From NCBI GenBank assembly GCA_001938995.1, contig MKZN01000017.1:1-62030 (forward strand): a DNA stretch of 62,030 nt, given 5' to 3'. How positions within the stretch are numbered: the stretch's first letter is position 1; every line of letters begins with the position of its first letter. Positions 8,297 to 16,986 of this stretch are shown one piece after another. Under the pieces are notes generated by a model. The model was not told the origin of the DNA, made no database searches, and saw only the letters and a list, made by a program, of their open reading frames with translations. The translations under genes were made by a program, and so were the position numbers. This DNA comes from Bacillus pumilus (GTDB lineage Bacteria; Bacillota; Bacilli; Bacillales; Bacillaceae).

Positions 8297-8306
8297 CCTT
8301 ATAAGC

Positions 8307-9776
8307 TTAGCTTTCATAAAGATCTTTTTTTATTTTATTTTTTACATCATGGATAAATTGCATTTTATTGTCCCAACATTTTTGACTTAAGTCCACTGGG
8401 TATTCTTCTGGTTTACTGATTCGTTTGTACTCTTCCCAGAAAAGTCCAAGGCTGTCCTGAACATATGCTTGAATCGTTTGAATATCCGGATTATCATACA
8501 CTAGCTGTCCTTGTTCAAAAATTGGCACGTGAAGGTCTTTTGCCACAAAATTTGTCACAAACTTGCTGATAAATGTATGAACAGGATGGAACATTTTTAA
8601 CTTCTCTTCACTATGAACATCTTCCTCTTCAAGGGCAATATAATCTCCCTCAGAATGATGATTCAACTGATTGATAATGCGATACACGCGCTTACGACCT
8701 GGTGTTGTTACTTTCTCTGGATTGGAGGAAATTTTGATCGTATCATTCATTTTGCCGTTTTCTTCAATGGAAACAAGCTTGTAGACCGCACCGAGTGCTG
8801 GTTGATCAAATGCTGTGATCAATTTTGTCCCGACACCCCACACGTCAATTTTGGCCCCTTGTGCTTTTAGATTCATAATGGTGTGTTCATCAAGATCACT
8901 TGATGCAATCACTTTCGCTTCAGGGAAGCCAGCTTCATCAAGCATGGTTCTCGCTTTTTTAGATAAATACGCAAGGTCGCCGCTATCTAGTCTGATCCCA
9001 ATGAAGTTGATTTTATCTCCGAATTCTTTCGCTACTTTAATCGCATTCGGTATACCCGATCTGACCGTATCATACGTATCGACTAGAAAGACACAGTCTG
9101 TATGTGTTTCAGCGTATTTTTTAAATGCGGTATATTCGTCGCGATAGGCTTGTACAAGTGCGTGGGCATGTGTTCCCGATACTGGGATATTAAAACGCTT
9201 CCCTGCACGGACATTACTTGTTGCTTGGAATCCGCCGATGAGTGCCGCTCTTGCTCCCCACATAGCTGCATCCATTTCATGCGCACGTCTTGTTCCGAAT
9301 TCTAAAGCTGTCTCATCTTCAATGATCCCCTTAATACGTGCTGCCTTTGTTGCGATCAGCGTTTGGAAATTGACGATATTGAGCAATGCTGTTTCGATTA
9401 ACTGGGCTTCAACAAGCGTTGCCTCTATGCGCATAATGGGTTCATTCGCAAATACAATTTCCCCTTCTCGCATCGAATGAAGTGACCCTGTAAAAGACAA
9501 CCCACTTAAGTATTCAATGAAATCGCTTTTATAACCGAGTTCCTCTTTTAAATAAGCAAGATCACTTTCGGTGAAGGAGAATTCCGATAAATACTCAATT
9601 GCTTTCTCTAATCCAGCAAATACTGCGAAGCCATTATCAAATGGAAGCTTTCTAAAGAAGAGTTCAAAAACTGCCTTCTTCTCATGAATGCCATCTCTCC
9701 AATACGTTTCTGCCATGTTAATTTGATAAAGATCTGTATGTAGTGATAAACTGTCGTCAATAAACCGATGCTCCAA
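8307..9776 (-). CDS. pncB: Nicotinate phosphoribosyltransferase
   Basis: 489 residues, starting with TTG 9776 eight nt after AAGGAG. Converts nicotinate and PRPP to nicotinate mononucleotide in NAD salvage. Family landmarks: N-terminal HTDLYQINMAETYW, the central EFGTRRAHEMDAAMWGARAA block (phosphoribosyl binding and catalytic His region), VSGTHAHALV, and VDTYDTVRSGIPNAI, with RLDSGDLAYLS further on. Length is normal for the Firmicute type. It directly follows pncA (17-nt gap), so nicotinamide is deamidated and captured by one operon. Confidence 0.96.
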   Translation of the reverse strand: MEHRFIDDSLSLHTDLYQINMAETYWRDGIHEKKAVFELFFRKLPFDNGFAVFAGLEKAIEYLSEFSFTESDLAYLKEELGYKSDFIEYLSGLSFTGSLHSMREGEIVFANEPIMRIEATLVEAQLIETALLNIVNFQTLIATKAARIKGIIEDETALEFGTRRAHEMDAAMWGARAALIGGFQATSNVRAGKRFNIPVSGTHAHALVQAYRDEYTAFKKYAETHTDCVFLVDTYDTVRSGIPNAIKVAKEFGDKINFIGIRLDSGDLAYLSKKARTMLDEAGFPEAKVIASSDLDEHTIMNLKAQGAKIDVWGVGTKLITAFDQPALGAVYKLVSIEENGKMNDTIKISSNPEKVTTPGRKRVYRIINQLNHHSEGDYIALEEEDVHSEEKLKMFHPVHTFISKFVTNFVAKDLHVPIFEQGQLVYDNPDIQTIQAYVQDSLGLFWEEYKRISKPEEYPVDLSQKCWDNKMQFIHDVKNKIKKDLYES

Positions 9777-9793
9777 CTTCCATTCTCCTTCCC

Positions 9794-10345
9794 TTACTTA
9801 ACCACTTTCGCACCAAGCGTCTGCTCAAAATGAGAAAGCGCCCACTCATGTCCTGCTTGATTAAAACTCGCCACGGCATTCTGATGGATCACCAGCTCAA
9901 AGCCTTTATTGTAAGCATCAACGGCTGTATGTAGGATACAAATATCCGTGCACACCCCAACTAAATGAAGTTCCGTGATGCCACGCTCGCGCAGTTTCAT
10001 TTCTAATTGAGTGCCTGCAAAAGCAGAGTATCTTGTTTTTTCCATATAATAGACATGTGTCAAATGCTTTGACGTGTGAAATAGTGAACTTAGCTGGCCG
10101 TAAAGCTCAATGCCTTCTGTCCCGCGAATATTATGGGGTGGAAATAATGTTGTCTCTGGATGATAAGGATCCTGTTCTTCATGATGATCGACAGCTAGTA
10201 CGACAAAGTGTCCTTCATCAATAAACGAAGAGGTGATATCTGTGATGTTTGACTCAATCATTTGTCCAGGCTTTCCACAAGTCAATTTCCCTTCGTCTGC
10301 AACAAAATCAACTGTATAATCAATACAAATCAATGCTTTGCCCAT
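9794..10345 (-). CDS. pncA: Nicotinamidase
   Basis: 183 residues from ATG 10345 (M3 of the open frame), correctly spaced from GGAG. Isochorismatase-like hydrolase: catalytic Asp in LICIDYTVDF, metal ligands DHHEEQDPYH (about 52-61), and the nucleophilic Cys in HLVGVCTDICI with the preceding cis-peptide loop. Converts nicotinamide to nicotinate for PncB. First gene of the pair. Confidence 0.95.
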   Translation of the reverse strand: MGKALICIDYTVDFVADEGKLTCGKPGQMIESNITDITSSFIDEGHFVVLAVDHHEEQDPYHPETTLFPPHNIRGTEGIELYGQLSSLFHTSKHLTHVYYMEKTRYSAFAGTQLEMKLRERGITELHLVGVCTDICILHTAVDAYNKGFELVIHQNAVASFNQAGHEWALSHFEQTLGAKVVK

Positions 10346-10405
10346 CCGCATCTCTCCAATGTGCTCTTTTGGATTATTATAGCCTATTCAATTCACAAGG
10401 GGAAC

Positions 10406-10813
10406 CTATTCAACAGATTCACGAGAAAAAGCTCTTTTGAACAACTCATCTTCTATATAGATGTGTTCTTTATTGATTGCATTTGGCATGGCAATAACGA
10501 GACCAAAGGGAGATTGTGCCTCGAGTTGATTCACTACTTTAAAGGAACATCTAGCGGTATTTGCCATTTTGACATATTGAGAATAGGAAGCATATGACAG
10601 TTCTCCGTTCAGAAGAATTGTGGCTTGTTGATTGGCCTTCAATATTTTCTCTACCTCTTGATATGGTTGTTTTCTCGACACTTGTCCCTTTGTCAGAGCG
10701 AGAAGTGCTCGTTCTCTTAATGAACCGAGAAACATTCTTCGTTCATCGGGCTTAGTTTCAGCATGTCCAAATATCCCTTGCTGCAAATAAAAATCTACGG
10801 ATTCTTCTTTCAT
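10406..10813 (-). CDS. yueI: YueI family protein (DUF1694)
   Basis: 135 residues from ATG 10813; a GTG four codons earlier is directly against GGAG and is less likely. A soluble protein with no membrane segment; the pattern LGSLRERALLALTKGQV ... ILLNGELSYASYSQYVKMA matches the YueI family of Bacilli, structurally related to ribosomal protein L7Ae-like folds, function unknown. Lies between pncA and yueH, 15-nt class spacing, so probably cotranscribed with yueH. Confidence 0.85.
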   Translation of the reverse strand: MKEESVDFYLQQGIFGHAETKPDERRMFLGSLRERALLALTKGQVSRKQPYQEVEKILKANQQATILLNGELSYASYSQYVKMANTARCSFKVVNQLEAQSPFGLVIAMPNAINKEHIYIEDELFKRAFSRESVE

Positions 10814-10840
10814 CGCTGGTTTCACTCCTGGTTGATAGAT

Positions 10841-11089
10841 TTACATTTCTGTGACCCAGTGCACAATTTTTTGCATGAGCTCACGGGCTTCGTCTGGTTC
10901 TATTCTTTTGATTAAGGATTGTTCAAGTGATTGTTCAAGCTGCTTTCTCTCATTCTCATACGCAATGGACATACTCCATTCAATATCGGGTACTGCAACA
11001 AGCGTTTTATATTCTTTTTTATTTTCATGTAAATATACATTGTAGGTCTTCAGTTGTTCACTTGTTATGTGTGCTTTCCTTATTTTCAT
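10841..11089 (-). CDS. yueH: YueH family protein
   Basis: 82 residues. Small acidic/basic soluble protein (MKIRKAHITSEQLKTYNVYL ...) with a YLHENKKEYKTLVAVPDIEWS core typical of the Bacillus YueH family. No known function. Upstream partner of yueI. Confidence 0.82.
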   Translation of the reverse strand: MKIRKAHITSEQLKTYNVYLHENKKEYKTLVAVPDIEWSMSIAYENERKQLEQSLEQSLIKRIEPDEARELMQKIVHWVTEM

Positions 11090-11140
11090 TTGGCTTTTTT
11101 CACACCTCTTTTTTTCTTACTTCCATATCTATTGTACCAT

Positions 11141-11184
11141 AAAAAAAGCCAACTTCTGAATAGGAATCCCTTTCAAAGCTGGCT
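11141..11184 (-). terminator. Terminator of the first gerPF-like gene
   Basis: AGCCAGCTTTGAA ... TTCAGAAGTTGGCT imperfect stem followed by seven Ts on the minus strand, overlapping the stop codon. Confidence 0.8.
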
Positions 11185-11404
11185 ACGCATTAAAGCTCTT
11201 TTGTTGACTGATGAGGTTTGAATCCCAAACAAATGTGACATTGGGGCTGCTAAAACATTGAACAAAATCCCCTGAATTATAGGTGCCTGAACCACCAGTG
11301 GAGTGATCGACACTTTTTGGGGAGATTGCAAACACATCGCCGAATTGTGCTGCTCCGTTTCCAATCAAACGTTCAATATGAATCGGTCCTACAATCGCTG
11401 GCAT
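11183..11404 (-). CDS. yueG: GerPA/GerPF-like spore protein, downstream copy
   Basis: 73 residues, with GGTGG ribosome site. It belongs to the spore germination GerPA/GerPF family: MPAIVGPIHIE, then FGDVFAISP and the SGSGTYNSGDF-type glycine-rich centre. These small proteins affect coat permeability to germinants. A second, about 60 percent identical copy lies 100 bp upstream; B. subtilis has one yueG here as far as I recall. A candidate mother-cell promoter precedes it (CAC, 16 nt, CATATGATG at 11455-11428). Own terminator. Confidence 0.88.
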   Translation of the reverse strand: MPAIVGPIHIERLIGNGAAQFGDVFAISPKSVDHSTGGSGTYNSGDFVQCFSSPNVTFVWDSNLISQQKSFNA

Positions 11405-11427
11405 GTTCCCACCACCTTTTCTCTCCT

Positions 11428-11455
11428 CATCATATGCCTCATTTAAAAATACGTG
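11428..11455 (-). promoter_or_regulatory. Candidate sigma-K/E-type promoter of the downstream gerPF-like gene
   Basis: Minus strand CAC (11455-11453), 16 nt, CATATGATG (11436-11428), near the sigma-K pattern AC-N16-CATAnnnTA. The paralogous gene has CAC, 17 nt, CATAAGATG at the same distance. Inference from shared pattern. Confidence 0.45.
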
Positions 11456-11465
11456 TATCTCACAT

Positions 11466-11500
11466 AAAAAAACAGCTGATCTGTTGAGGCATCAGCTGCT
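11466..11500 (-). terminator. Terminator of the upstream gerPF-like gene
   Basis: CAGCTGAT / ATCAGCTG stem with a 12-nt loop and seven Ts on the minus strand. Confidence 0.85.
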
Positions 11501-11503
11501 TCT

Positions 11504-11725
11504 TTATGCATTAAAGCTTTGAGGCTGACCAAACAACGTAAAGTCCCAAAGCATGGTGGCATTTGGATCACTTGTGAGGCTCATATAATCACCCGAATTA
11601 AAGGCTCCAGCCCCGCCGCTAGAATGGTCTACAGCCAAAGGGGCAATGGCAAGTACATCACCGAAAGTAGCCGAACCATTTCCACCTAACGATTCAATAT
11701 GAATAGGTCCTACGATTGCAGGCAT
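11504..11725 (-). CDS. GerPA/GerPF-like spore protein, upstream copy
   Basis: 73 residues, exactly the same length as its neighbour and starting with the same MPAIVGPIHIE and ending QSFNA. Ribosome site GGGAGGAG. Family as for the gerP proteins, so a role in the spore coat or germinant access is the reasonable guess. Separate promoter-like motif (11786-11758) and terminator make this a self-contained tandem duplicate rather than an operon member. Confidence 0.87.
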   Translation of the reverse strand: MPAIVGPIHIESLGGNGSATFGDVLAIAPLAVDHSSGGAGAFNSGDYMSLTSDPNATMLWDFTLFGQPQSFNA

Positions 11726-11757
11726 CTAGCTTCTCCTCCCTATCTGCTGATGTAAGA

Positions 11758-11786
11758 CATCTTATGCAAATAGCGGAAAGGTTGTG
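11758..11786 (-). promoter_or_regulatory. Candidate sigma-K/E-type promoter of the upstream gerPF-like gene
   Basis: CAC (11786-11784), 17-nt spacer, CATAAGATG (11766-11758) on the minus strand; parallels the motif in front of the downstream copy. Confidence 0.4.
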
Positions 11787-11794
11787 CATCTGCT

Positions 11795-12898
11795 CTAGAC
11801 GTTCAAATGCTGCTCTTTACGAGAGCGCTGGCGTAGCTGAACCAATCTGACAATATTCAATGTAATCGCCTTTAACAATGCATAGACTGGCACAGCAAAG
11901 ATCATCCCGAGAATTCCACCAAAGCTACCTGCACCAATTAACAGAAGGATAATGGTGAGCGGATGAGTATTCAATCGTTTCCCAATGATTAATGGAGAGA
12001 TGACGTTTCCATCAATTTGCTGTACAACGAGAATCACAATCACTGTCACAACAGCTTTACCAGGAGAGTCAAGAAAAGCAATCAGGACTGCTGGCGCCGC
12101 TCCGAGGTATGGCCCAAGATATGGAATGACATTGGTAACCGCAATGATGATGCCGAGAATGAGCGCATATTTCACACCAATTAATAAATAGCCAATAAAA
12201 CATGCGACACCGACAAATAAACACACAACAATTTGTCCTTGTATATAAGCAGCAAGGGTGTCATTTAAATCTTTAAAAATCTTTAGCCCTTCTTTGCGAT
12301 AAGGCATTGGTAAAAATTGAACGATTTTGTCCGGAAACTTATGCCCGTCTTTTAGCATATAAAATAAAATGAATGGAACTGTGATGACAGCAAGCGCAAT
12401 ATTGGCAATCACACCAAACACCGCAGACATGCTTGAAGCAATGTTTTCAGGTAAATCTTTTAATGTCGATACAATCGTCTGTTCAAACTTTGAGACAGAC
12501 ACATAATCTTGATTCATCATCCAGGTAAATGTTTTAGAATGTGAGAAATCGTTGATAAATTTCTGCATGTCCGTGATATAACCTGGGAAGCTTTTCACAA
12601 GTCCACCTACCTGCGTGATAATAACAGGTCCGGCAGCATTGACTAAAACCGTGATAAGTCCGATGAACAGGAGATAAATAACCAAGATGGCAAGTGTCCT
12701 AGGAATCTTCTTCGACAAGAAGCGAACGATGGGATTAAAAATAAAGAAAAGTATCCCCGCGAGCAAGATTGGGACAAACAGGGTTGACGCAAATAAAATA
12801 ATCGGCTGAAATAAAAACGACACTTTTGTTGATACATACACGATGAGTAAAACCAACAATATTTGGAATGTCCAAAAATGAACTTTAGATTTTAACAA
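11795..12898 (-). CDS. yueF: AI-2E family membrane transporter YueF
   Basis: 367 residues with seven to eight hydrophobic helices: two at the N-terminus (15-70), one near 150-170, and a C-terminal cluster after 215. The conserved domain of the AI-2E/UPF0118 exporter family is seen in VVQQIDGNVISPLIIGKRLNTHPL (about 300-325). Family members export autoinducer-2 or act as Na+/H+ antiporters; the substrate here is unknown. Stands alone between the gerPF-like pair and yuzF. Confidence 0.88.
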   Translation of the reverse strand: MLKSKVHFWTFQILLVLLIVYVSTKVSFLFQPIILFASTLFVPILLAGILFFIFNPIVRFLSKKIPRTLAILVIYLLFIGLITVLVNAAGPVIITQVGGLVKSFPGYITDMQKFINDFSHSKTFTWMMNQDYVSVSKFEQTIVSTLKDLPENIASSMSAVFGVIANIALAVITVPFILFYMLKDGHKFPDKIVQFLPMPYRKEGLKIFKDLNDTLAAYIQGQIVVCLFVGVACFIGYLLIGVKYALILGIIIAVTNVIPYLGPYLGAAPAVLIAFLDSPGKAVVTVIVILVVQQIDGNVISPLIIGKRLNTHPLTIILLLIGAGSFGGILGMIFAVPVYALLKAITLNIVRLVQLRQRSRKEQHLNV

Positions 12899-13052
12899 AG
12901 ATGTTCCTCCTGTTACGTACTGACCTTAATAAAAAACTACTATTCAACCCACCTTCTGTCAACTGCTTCTTTTTTTTAGAACCATATTTTTTGAAAAAAA
13001 AAGGACAATTGGTATATCGTGCACTTCTTTTAGATATACATTCAGTAAAGAC

Positions 13053-13080
13053 AAAAAAAGCAGACACCTATGCGTCTGCT
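13053..13080 (-). terminator. Terminator of yuzF
   Basis: AGCAGAC / GTCTGCT stem, 8-nt loop, then seven Ts on the minus strand, directly after the yuzF stop. Confidence 0.88.
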
Positions 13081-13081
13081 G

Positions 13082-13318
13082 TTACACTCGTTCACTATGA
13101 TCAGGCATCACCGACACGATTTGCTGGATCCGCACATAAAAAACTGATTTTGCCCCCGCCTCAATCACGATATGGTCCGGCATGACTTCCTTCAATTTAC
13201 CACGCACTGTATCTTTTACTGTTTGAACAATTAATCTCATACCGACTACTTTCTGCAATGTTTGATAAACATATGGATCAACTAACGAAACAAGCTGTGG
13301 ACTCCCTTGTTGTGCCAT
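13082..13318 (-). CDS. yuzF: YuzF-like DUF2642 protein
   Basis: 78 residues from ATG 13318 (MAQQGSPQLVSLVDPYVYQT), well spaced from GGAAAGGAG; the open frame upstream has no ribosome site. DUF2642 proteins have an Lsm-like beta barrel (VRGKLKEVMPDHIVIEA) and in some Bacilli are spore-coat proteins (CotO/YuzF-like). Function not established. Confidence 0.8.
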   Translation of the reverse strand: MAQQGSPQLVSLVDPYVYQTLQKVVGMRLIVQTVKDTVRGKLKEVMPDHIVIEAGAKSVFYVRIQQIVSVMPDHSERV

Positions 13319-13499
13319 CCTACATGCTCCTTTCCTTGTGTATTTACCCATAGCGTATGCAATACACCATATGATTGTCACTCAGCAAACCTGTAACATT
13401 AATACCATATTTTTACAAATTATATTCTTTTACATTTTTTAGAAGTATAATAGACAGGTGCTGCCAACATTTCAAAACATTTGAAGAGGTGAATTATTC

Positions 13500-14984
13500 T
13501 TGAAAAAATTAATCTGTATCGTTGCTGTCATGCTCTTTTTATCCTCTGCAAGTTACGCGTATGCAGGCACAATTGGAGATGAACCTGGTACACCAGGCAA
13601 GTGGTTTAGAGGTGAAGAACCGGTTCAAAAAGACCGGTCAAAGCCCCCTCTTGTTTTTGTTCATGGCATTAATAGCTCTTCCTCCACTTGGTTCGATCGA
13701 AACGATATGGCAAAACAAGCTGTATTGAATGGATACGAGAGCGCATTCATAGATTTACATCCAGACCAAAACATGAAAAAGAATGGCAAACTATTAGCTG
13801 AAAAGCTAAAAGAAATCTATGATTTTTTCGGACGAAAACTGATTGTCATCGGTCATAGTAAAGGCGGAGTAGATACACAATCCGCACTCGTTTATTACAA
13901 TGCCCACCCATTTGTCGATAAAGTCATTACGCTCGGTTCCCCTCATTACGGGACACCGCTAGCCGATTTAGCTTATAGTAAAGGCGGAAGCTGGCTGGCA
14001 CAAATTCTTGGACAAAAAAGCGAAGCACTTTACTCTCTGCAAACGGGTCTCATGACCGCTTTTCGAAGTGAAACCGATCAATTAGAGAAGTTCCCAAATA
14101 AATATGTCACCTATTCTGGATCGGAATGGGGAACATTTGGCGGTGTTTTGTATTTAGGTGGCATGTATTTAAAGAGCTTTGGTGCAAACGATGGCGCCGT
14201 CACTGTCAGCAGTACAAGGTTATCGTACGCCAACAATATATTGACTGGGAAATGGGATCACTTTTCCATCAAAAACGGCACAAGCATGTTCCCAGTAATT
14301 CAAAATCAGCTACTAGCAAGCCTAGCAAATGCTGATACAGAAGAAGAACCGGAACACGAACCAGAATCTACTGAAATGAATACAGACGTTTACGTAATTG
14401 GCGGGGAAAGTGAAAAGGATAAAAAGGAAGCGTTCTATGTAGAGGAAGGAACGAATGGCATATCGATTCAGTGGTTAAATGAAGACGAGGACGCAAAACC
14501 AGAAATCGTCGCGCCAAATGGAGATGTCTTAACAAAGCTATCGACAACAGAAGCATCGTTCCCATATGAAGGCGCCTATTCACACCAGGTGCAAATCAAT
14601 AAACCTGTGCCAGGAAAATGGACGATCCGATCAAATTCCGGAAAAAAAGCTCCTTATTTGCTACTTGTCTCCTATGACTCACCACTCAATGAAGAAATCA
14701 AAGTTGCAGCAGCGAAATCAGGAGATGCATCAACACATTCAAGTAGTCTGATCAAACGATTAAGCAAAAGAGTAGAAACGGTCTACTTTAAAGATGCAAA
14801 GAAAGACCATCCATTCAAAACACTATCTTCCTCAACTTCTCAAATGAAAAAGGAAGGCGCCTATTCAGTCACGGTTCATTACACTGGACTCACGACGTCT
14901 GGAACATCTGCGTTTAACCGTACTGTGATTCGCACATTGTATGTGGATCAGCACGGAACGATTCACGGCGACATTCCATACTAA
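13500..14984 (+). CDS. Secreted lipase/esterase-like alpha/beta hydrolase
   Basis: 494 residues from TTG 13500. A signal peptide (MKKLICIVAVMLFLSSASYAYA, cut near A22) is followed by the oxyanion-hole motif VFVHGINS (53-60), nucleophile elbow GHSKG (Ser120), a GSPHYGTPLADL segment typical of PGAP1/lipase-class-2 hydrolases, and a likely catalytic His in GKWDHFSI. After about residue 280 comes an acidic linker (EEEPEHEPESTEMN) and a C-terminal beta-rich domain resembling those of pre-peptidase C-terminal type. It sits on the plus strand between minus-strand yuzF and yueE and its stop overlaps the yueE stop by 4 nt, suggesting an insertion into an ancestral run. A TATAAT precedes it at about 13447. 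Confidence 0.85.
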   Translation: MKKLICIVAVMLFLSSASYAYAGTIGDEPGTPGKWFRGEEPVQKDRSKPPLVFVHGINSSSSTWFDRNDMAKQAVLNGYESAFIDLHPDQNMKKNGKLLAEKLKEIYDFFGRKLIVIGHSKGGVDTQSALVYYNAHPFVDKVITLGSPHYGTPLADLAYSKGGSWLAQILGQKSEALYSLQTGLMTAFRSETDQLEKFPNKYVTYSGSEWGTFGGVLYLGGMYLKSFGANDGAVTVSSTRLSYANNILTGKWDHFSIKNGTSMFPVIQNQLLASLANADTEEEPEHEPESTEMNTDVYVIGGESEKDKKEAFYVEEGTNGISIQWLNEDEDAKPEIVAPNGDVLTKLSTTEASFPYEGAYSHQVQINKPVPGKWTIRSNSGKKAPYLLLVSYDSPLNEEIKVAAAKSGDASTHSSSLIKRLSKRVETVYFKDAKKDHPFKTLSSSTSQMKKEGAYSVTVHYTGLTTSGTSAFNRTVIRTLYVDQHGTIHGDIPY

Positions 14985-15514
14985 ACAGTTCGTTTCATGG
15001 GCTTAAGTGCCTGTTGTACTTTCTGTTCTAAGTCTGATATCTTTTTCAAAGCAAGGGATTCTTCAATTTGCCGATAATGATGATGTCCGCCAGGCTCTTC
15101 ATCCATTTCATCCGCTTTCTTCACAATTTGCTGGAGTGTGTCCTTATGAAGGTCGCCCTCTGGCAAATAAGAATCCGTATGAAGCAAGATGGCAAGCGCA
15201 ATGTCCTTGGCTGCTTTTGGTTCCTCGCCAAGCCGTATGAGGAGCTTGTGTGCACGCTCTGCCCCTTTAATGGCATGAATATCATTCTGTCTATATGTCT
15301 CGTAATCCCATTCTCCGCCTGCTGTATACCATTCATAATGACCGATGTCATGTAGCAGTGCTGCTTTCACAGCCAGATCTGGGTTAATGCCTGCTTGTAT
15401 GGCTAATGTAAATGCGTGGTAAGCACAGGCAATTGCATGCGCTTTTCCTGAACGATCTAAATATTTTTGAGCGACTGGATGGGTATAAACATCCATTAAT
15501 GTGACCTTTCTCAT
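14981..15514 (-). CDS. yueE: HD-domain hydrolase YueE
   Basis: 177 residues, GGAGGGG ribosome site. HD-superfamily metal ligands are clear: H in AIACAYHA (about 32), HD in ALLHDIGHYEW (about 55-56), H in HKLL and D in HTDSYLPEGD. The fold suggests a phosphohydrolase on a nucleotide or similar small substrate; the substrate is unknown. Converges on the lipase gene with overlapping stop codons. Confidence 0.85.
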   Translation of the reverse strand: MRKVTLMDVYTHPVAQKYLDRSGKAHAIACAYHAFTLAIQAGINPDLAVKAALLHDIGHYEWYTAGGEWDYETYRQNDIHAIKGAERAHKLLIRLGEEPKAAKDIALAILLHTDSYLPEGDLHKDTLQQIVKKADEMDEEPGGHHHYRQIEESLALKKISDLEQKVQQALKPMKRTV

Positions 15515-15645
15515 GGAAACCCCTCCTTATCTATATTTTTAGCATCCTAACATATTCTGAAAAGAAACTCAAATATTCGGTCACATTTTCTCTACATCTC
15601 AAGATTAGCTTATGCCATGTAAGCCGTCTTTGCTTGTACAATACG

Positions 15646-15672
15646 AAAAAGCAGTCATCACGACTGCTTTTT
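15646..15672 (-). terminator. Terminator of yueD
   Basis: Perfect 11-bp stem AAAAAGCAGTC / GACTGCTTTTT, loop ATCAC; overlaps the end of yueD. Confidence 0.85.
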
Positions 15673-16401
15673 CACATACTCCCGTGCATCATATACGCAT
15701 CCGCCCGCTGGGTCATTTGCTAAAAGATCAAGCAAGGTATGCGCCACTTCATCTGGACTCTTTAATGAACCTGTTTCATATAAATGTTGAAAACGGTCAA
15801 TTTGTTCAAAATCCTGCTTCGTTGACTTCCGGATCTCTCCCTGCATATCAGTATCTATCGTGCCCGGTGAAAAGGAAAATGTCGTGACAGGATATGCCTC
15901 GTCTTTTTGTTCTTCATGTAAAGTTCTCATCAACATATCAAGCCCTGCTTTTGAGCTACAATACGCACTCCATCCTTTATAGGGATTTTTCGCCGCTCCG
16001 GAAGATAGATGGACAATCGTTTTCTTCCCTTTGTGTGATTGAGTGTGCGCTACGAACAAATGACTGAGCACGACTGGAATGACAAGGTTCAATAAGTAAT
16101 GCTGATGAATCATCTGCTGACTTCCTTGACCAACCCGTTTGATAGGCGTCACCATTCCTGCATTATTGACGAGTAAGAGTTCATCAGCTTCTGCTACTTC
16201 TTGTAAAGAAAGTACACCTTGCAGCCAATCGCTCGCTGCTTTTTCATCCGTCAGATCCACCTGGGCATGTGTTAACTTCGGATGAGACATTGGCACCTCA
16301 CTTCTTGCCGCAGTGTATACAAGATCACCACGCGTGAGCAGCTGCTTCACAAGAGCCAGACCAAACCCTTTTGATCCGCCTGTAACGATTGAAATTCGAA
16401 T
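15658..16401 (-). CDS. yueD: Short-chain dehydrogenase/reductase YueD (benzil reductase family)
   Basis: About 247 residues. NADP-binding Rossmann motif VTGGSKGFG, then LLVNNAGM, catalytic Ser (HLSSGAAK), and YCSSKAG with the Tyr and Lys of the SDR triad. B. subtilis and B. cereus YueD reduce benzil to (S)-benzoin. The start is unusual: the only strong ribosome site (AAAGGAGGAG) is followed after 6 nt by ATT at 16401, giving I-RISIVTGGSKG, which aligns with the family N-terminus. An ATG at 16422 is in frame, but the ribosome site lies inside that extension and nothing precedes it. Confidence 0.85.
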   Translation of the reverse strand: MRISIVTGGSKGFGLALVKQLLTRGDLVYTAARSEVPMSHPKLTHAQVDLTDEKAASDWLQGVLSLQEVAEADELLLVNNAGMVTPIKRVGQGSQQMIHQHYLLNLVIPVVLSHLFVAHTQSHKGKKTIVHLSSGAAKNPYKGWSAYCSSKAGLDMLMRTLHEEQKDEAYPVTTFSFSPGTIDTDMQGEIRKSTKQDFEQIDRFQHLYETGSLKSPDEVAHTLLDLLANDPAGGCVYDAREYVKKQS

Positions 16402-16466
16402 GACAATCTCCTCCTTTGTCATCTATTTTACGTAGTTGTTAGACATGACTTCAAGCCATCTGCATG

Positions 16467-16499
16467 AAAAAAGCCTGCCCCTTTTAACTGGGACAGGCT
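16467..16499 (-). terminator. Terminator at the end of the type VII secretion operon
   Basis: AGCCTGTCCC / GGGGCAGGCT stem followed by six Ts on the minus strand, overlapping the essA stop. Confidence 0.88.
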
Positions 16500-16986
16500 A
16501 TTTCTTTTCAGGCTTTACACTCACCTTTGGTATGAGGATAATCATGACGACAATACCTACGACAATTAAAAAACCAAAAAGCATAGGAAGCATCGCCGAA
16601 TTCTGCCTTTCTTGATCATCAACAGATGGTGCTGATACAGCCGAGTCATCAAAAGAGATATTCATCTCTTTCATCATACGAGCTGGTGTTTTTGGCGAAT
16701 TCTCTTTCAAATCACTAAATAGGTGCGGAGAAAGTTGACCGCCTGCTGCCTTAGGTGGTTCAGCAAAATGAATGTCCGTCTTCACTTTTGATGTTTTCTT
16801 GCTTTGTTCGTATTTGGTTTCATCCCTCAATATACTTGAGTTGATATTGAGTTCCTTTTCCTTATACTCATTCGGCTTCACATCTGTATCCGTCTCTTCA
16901 CCAGTAGCAACTAACGCAGTAGGCATGAGGAGAAAAAGGGACATGACACAAAGTGCCACTCCCTTTGCCCATAGATTAAGCCTCAT
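16498..16986 (-). CDS. essA: Type VII secretion membrane protein EssA (YueC)
   Basis: 162 residues. An N-terminal signal/anchor (about 6-28), an extracytoplasmic hydrophilic region and a C-terminal membrane helix (MLPMLFGFLIVVGIVVMIILIP, about 133-155) with a short basic tail match EssA/YueC in topology and size. It is required for WXG100 export in S. aureus and B. subtilis. Overlaps the end of esaA and closes the operon before the terminator. Confidence 0.86.
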   Translation of the reverse strand: MRLNLWAKGVALCVMSLFLLMPTALVATGEETDTDVKPNEYKEKELNINSSILRDETKYEQSKKTSKVKTDIHFAEPPKAAGGQLSPHLFSDLKENSPKTPARMMKEMNISFDDSAVSAPSVDDQERQNSAMLPMLFGFLIVVGIVVMIILIPKVSVKPEKK

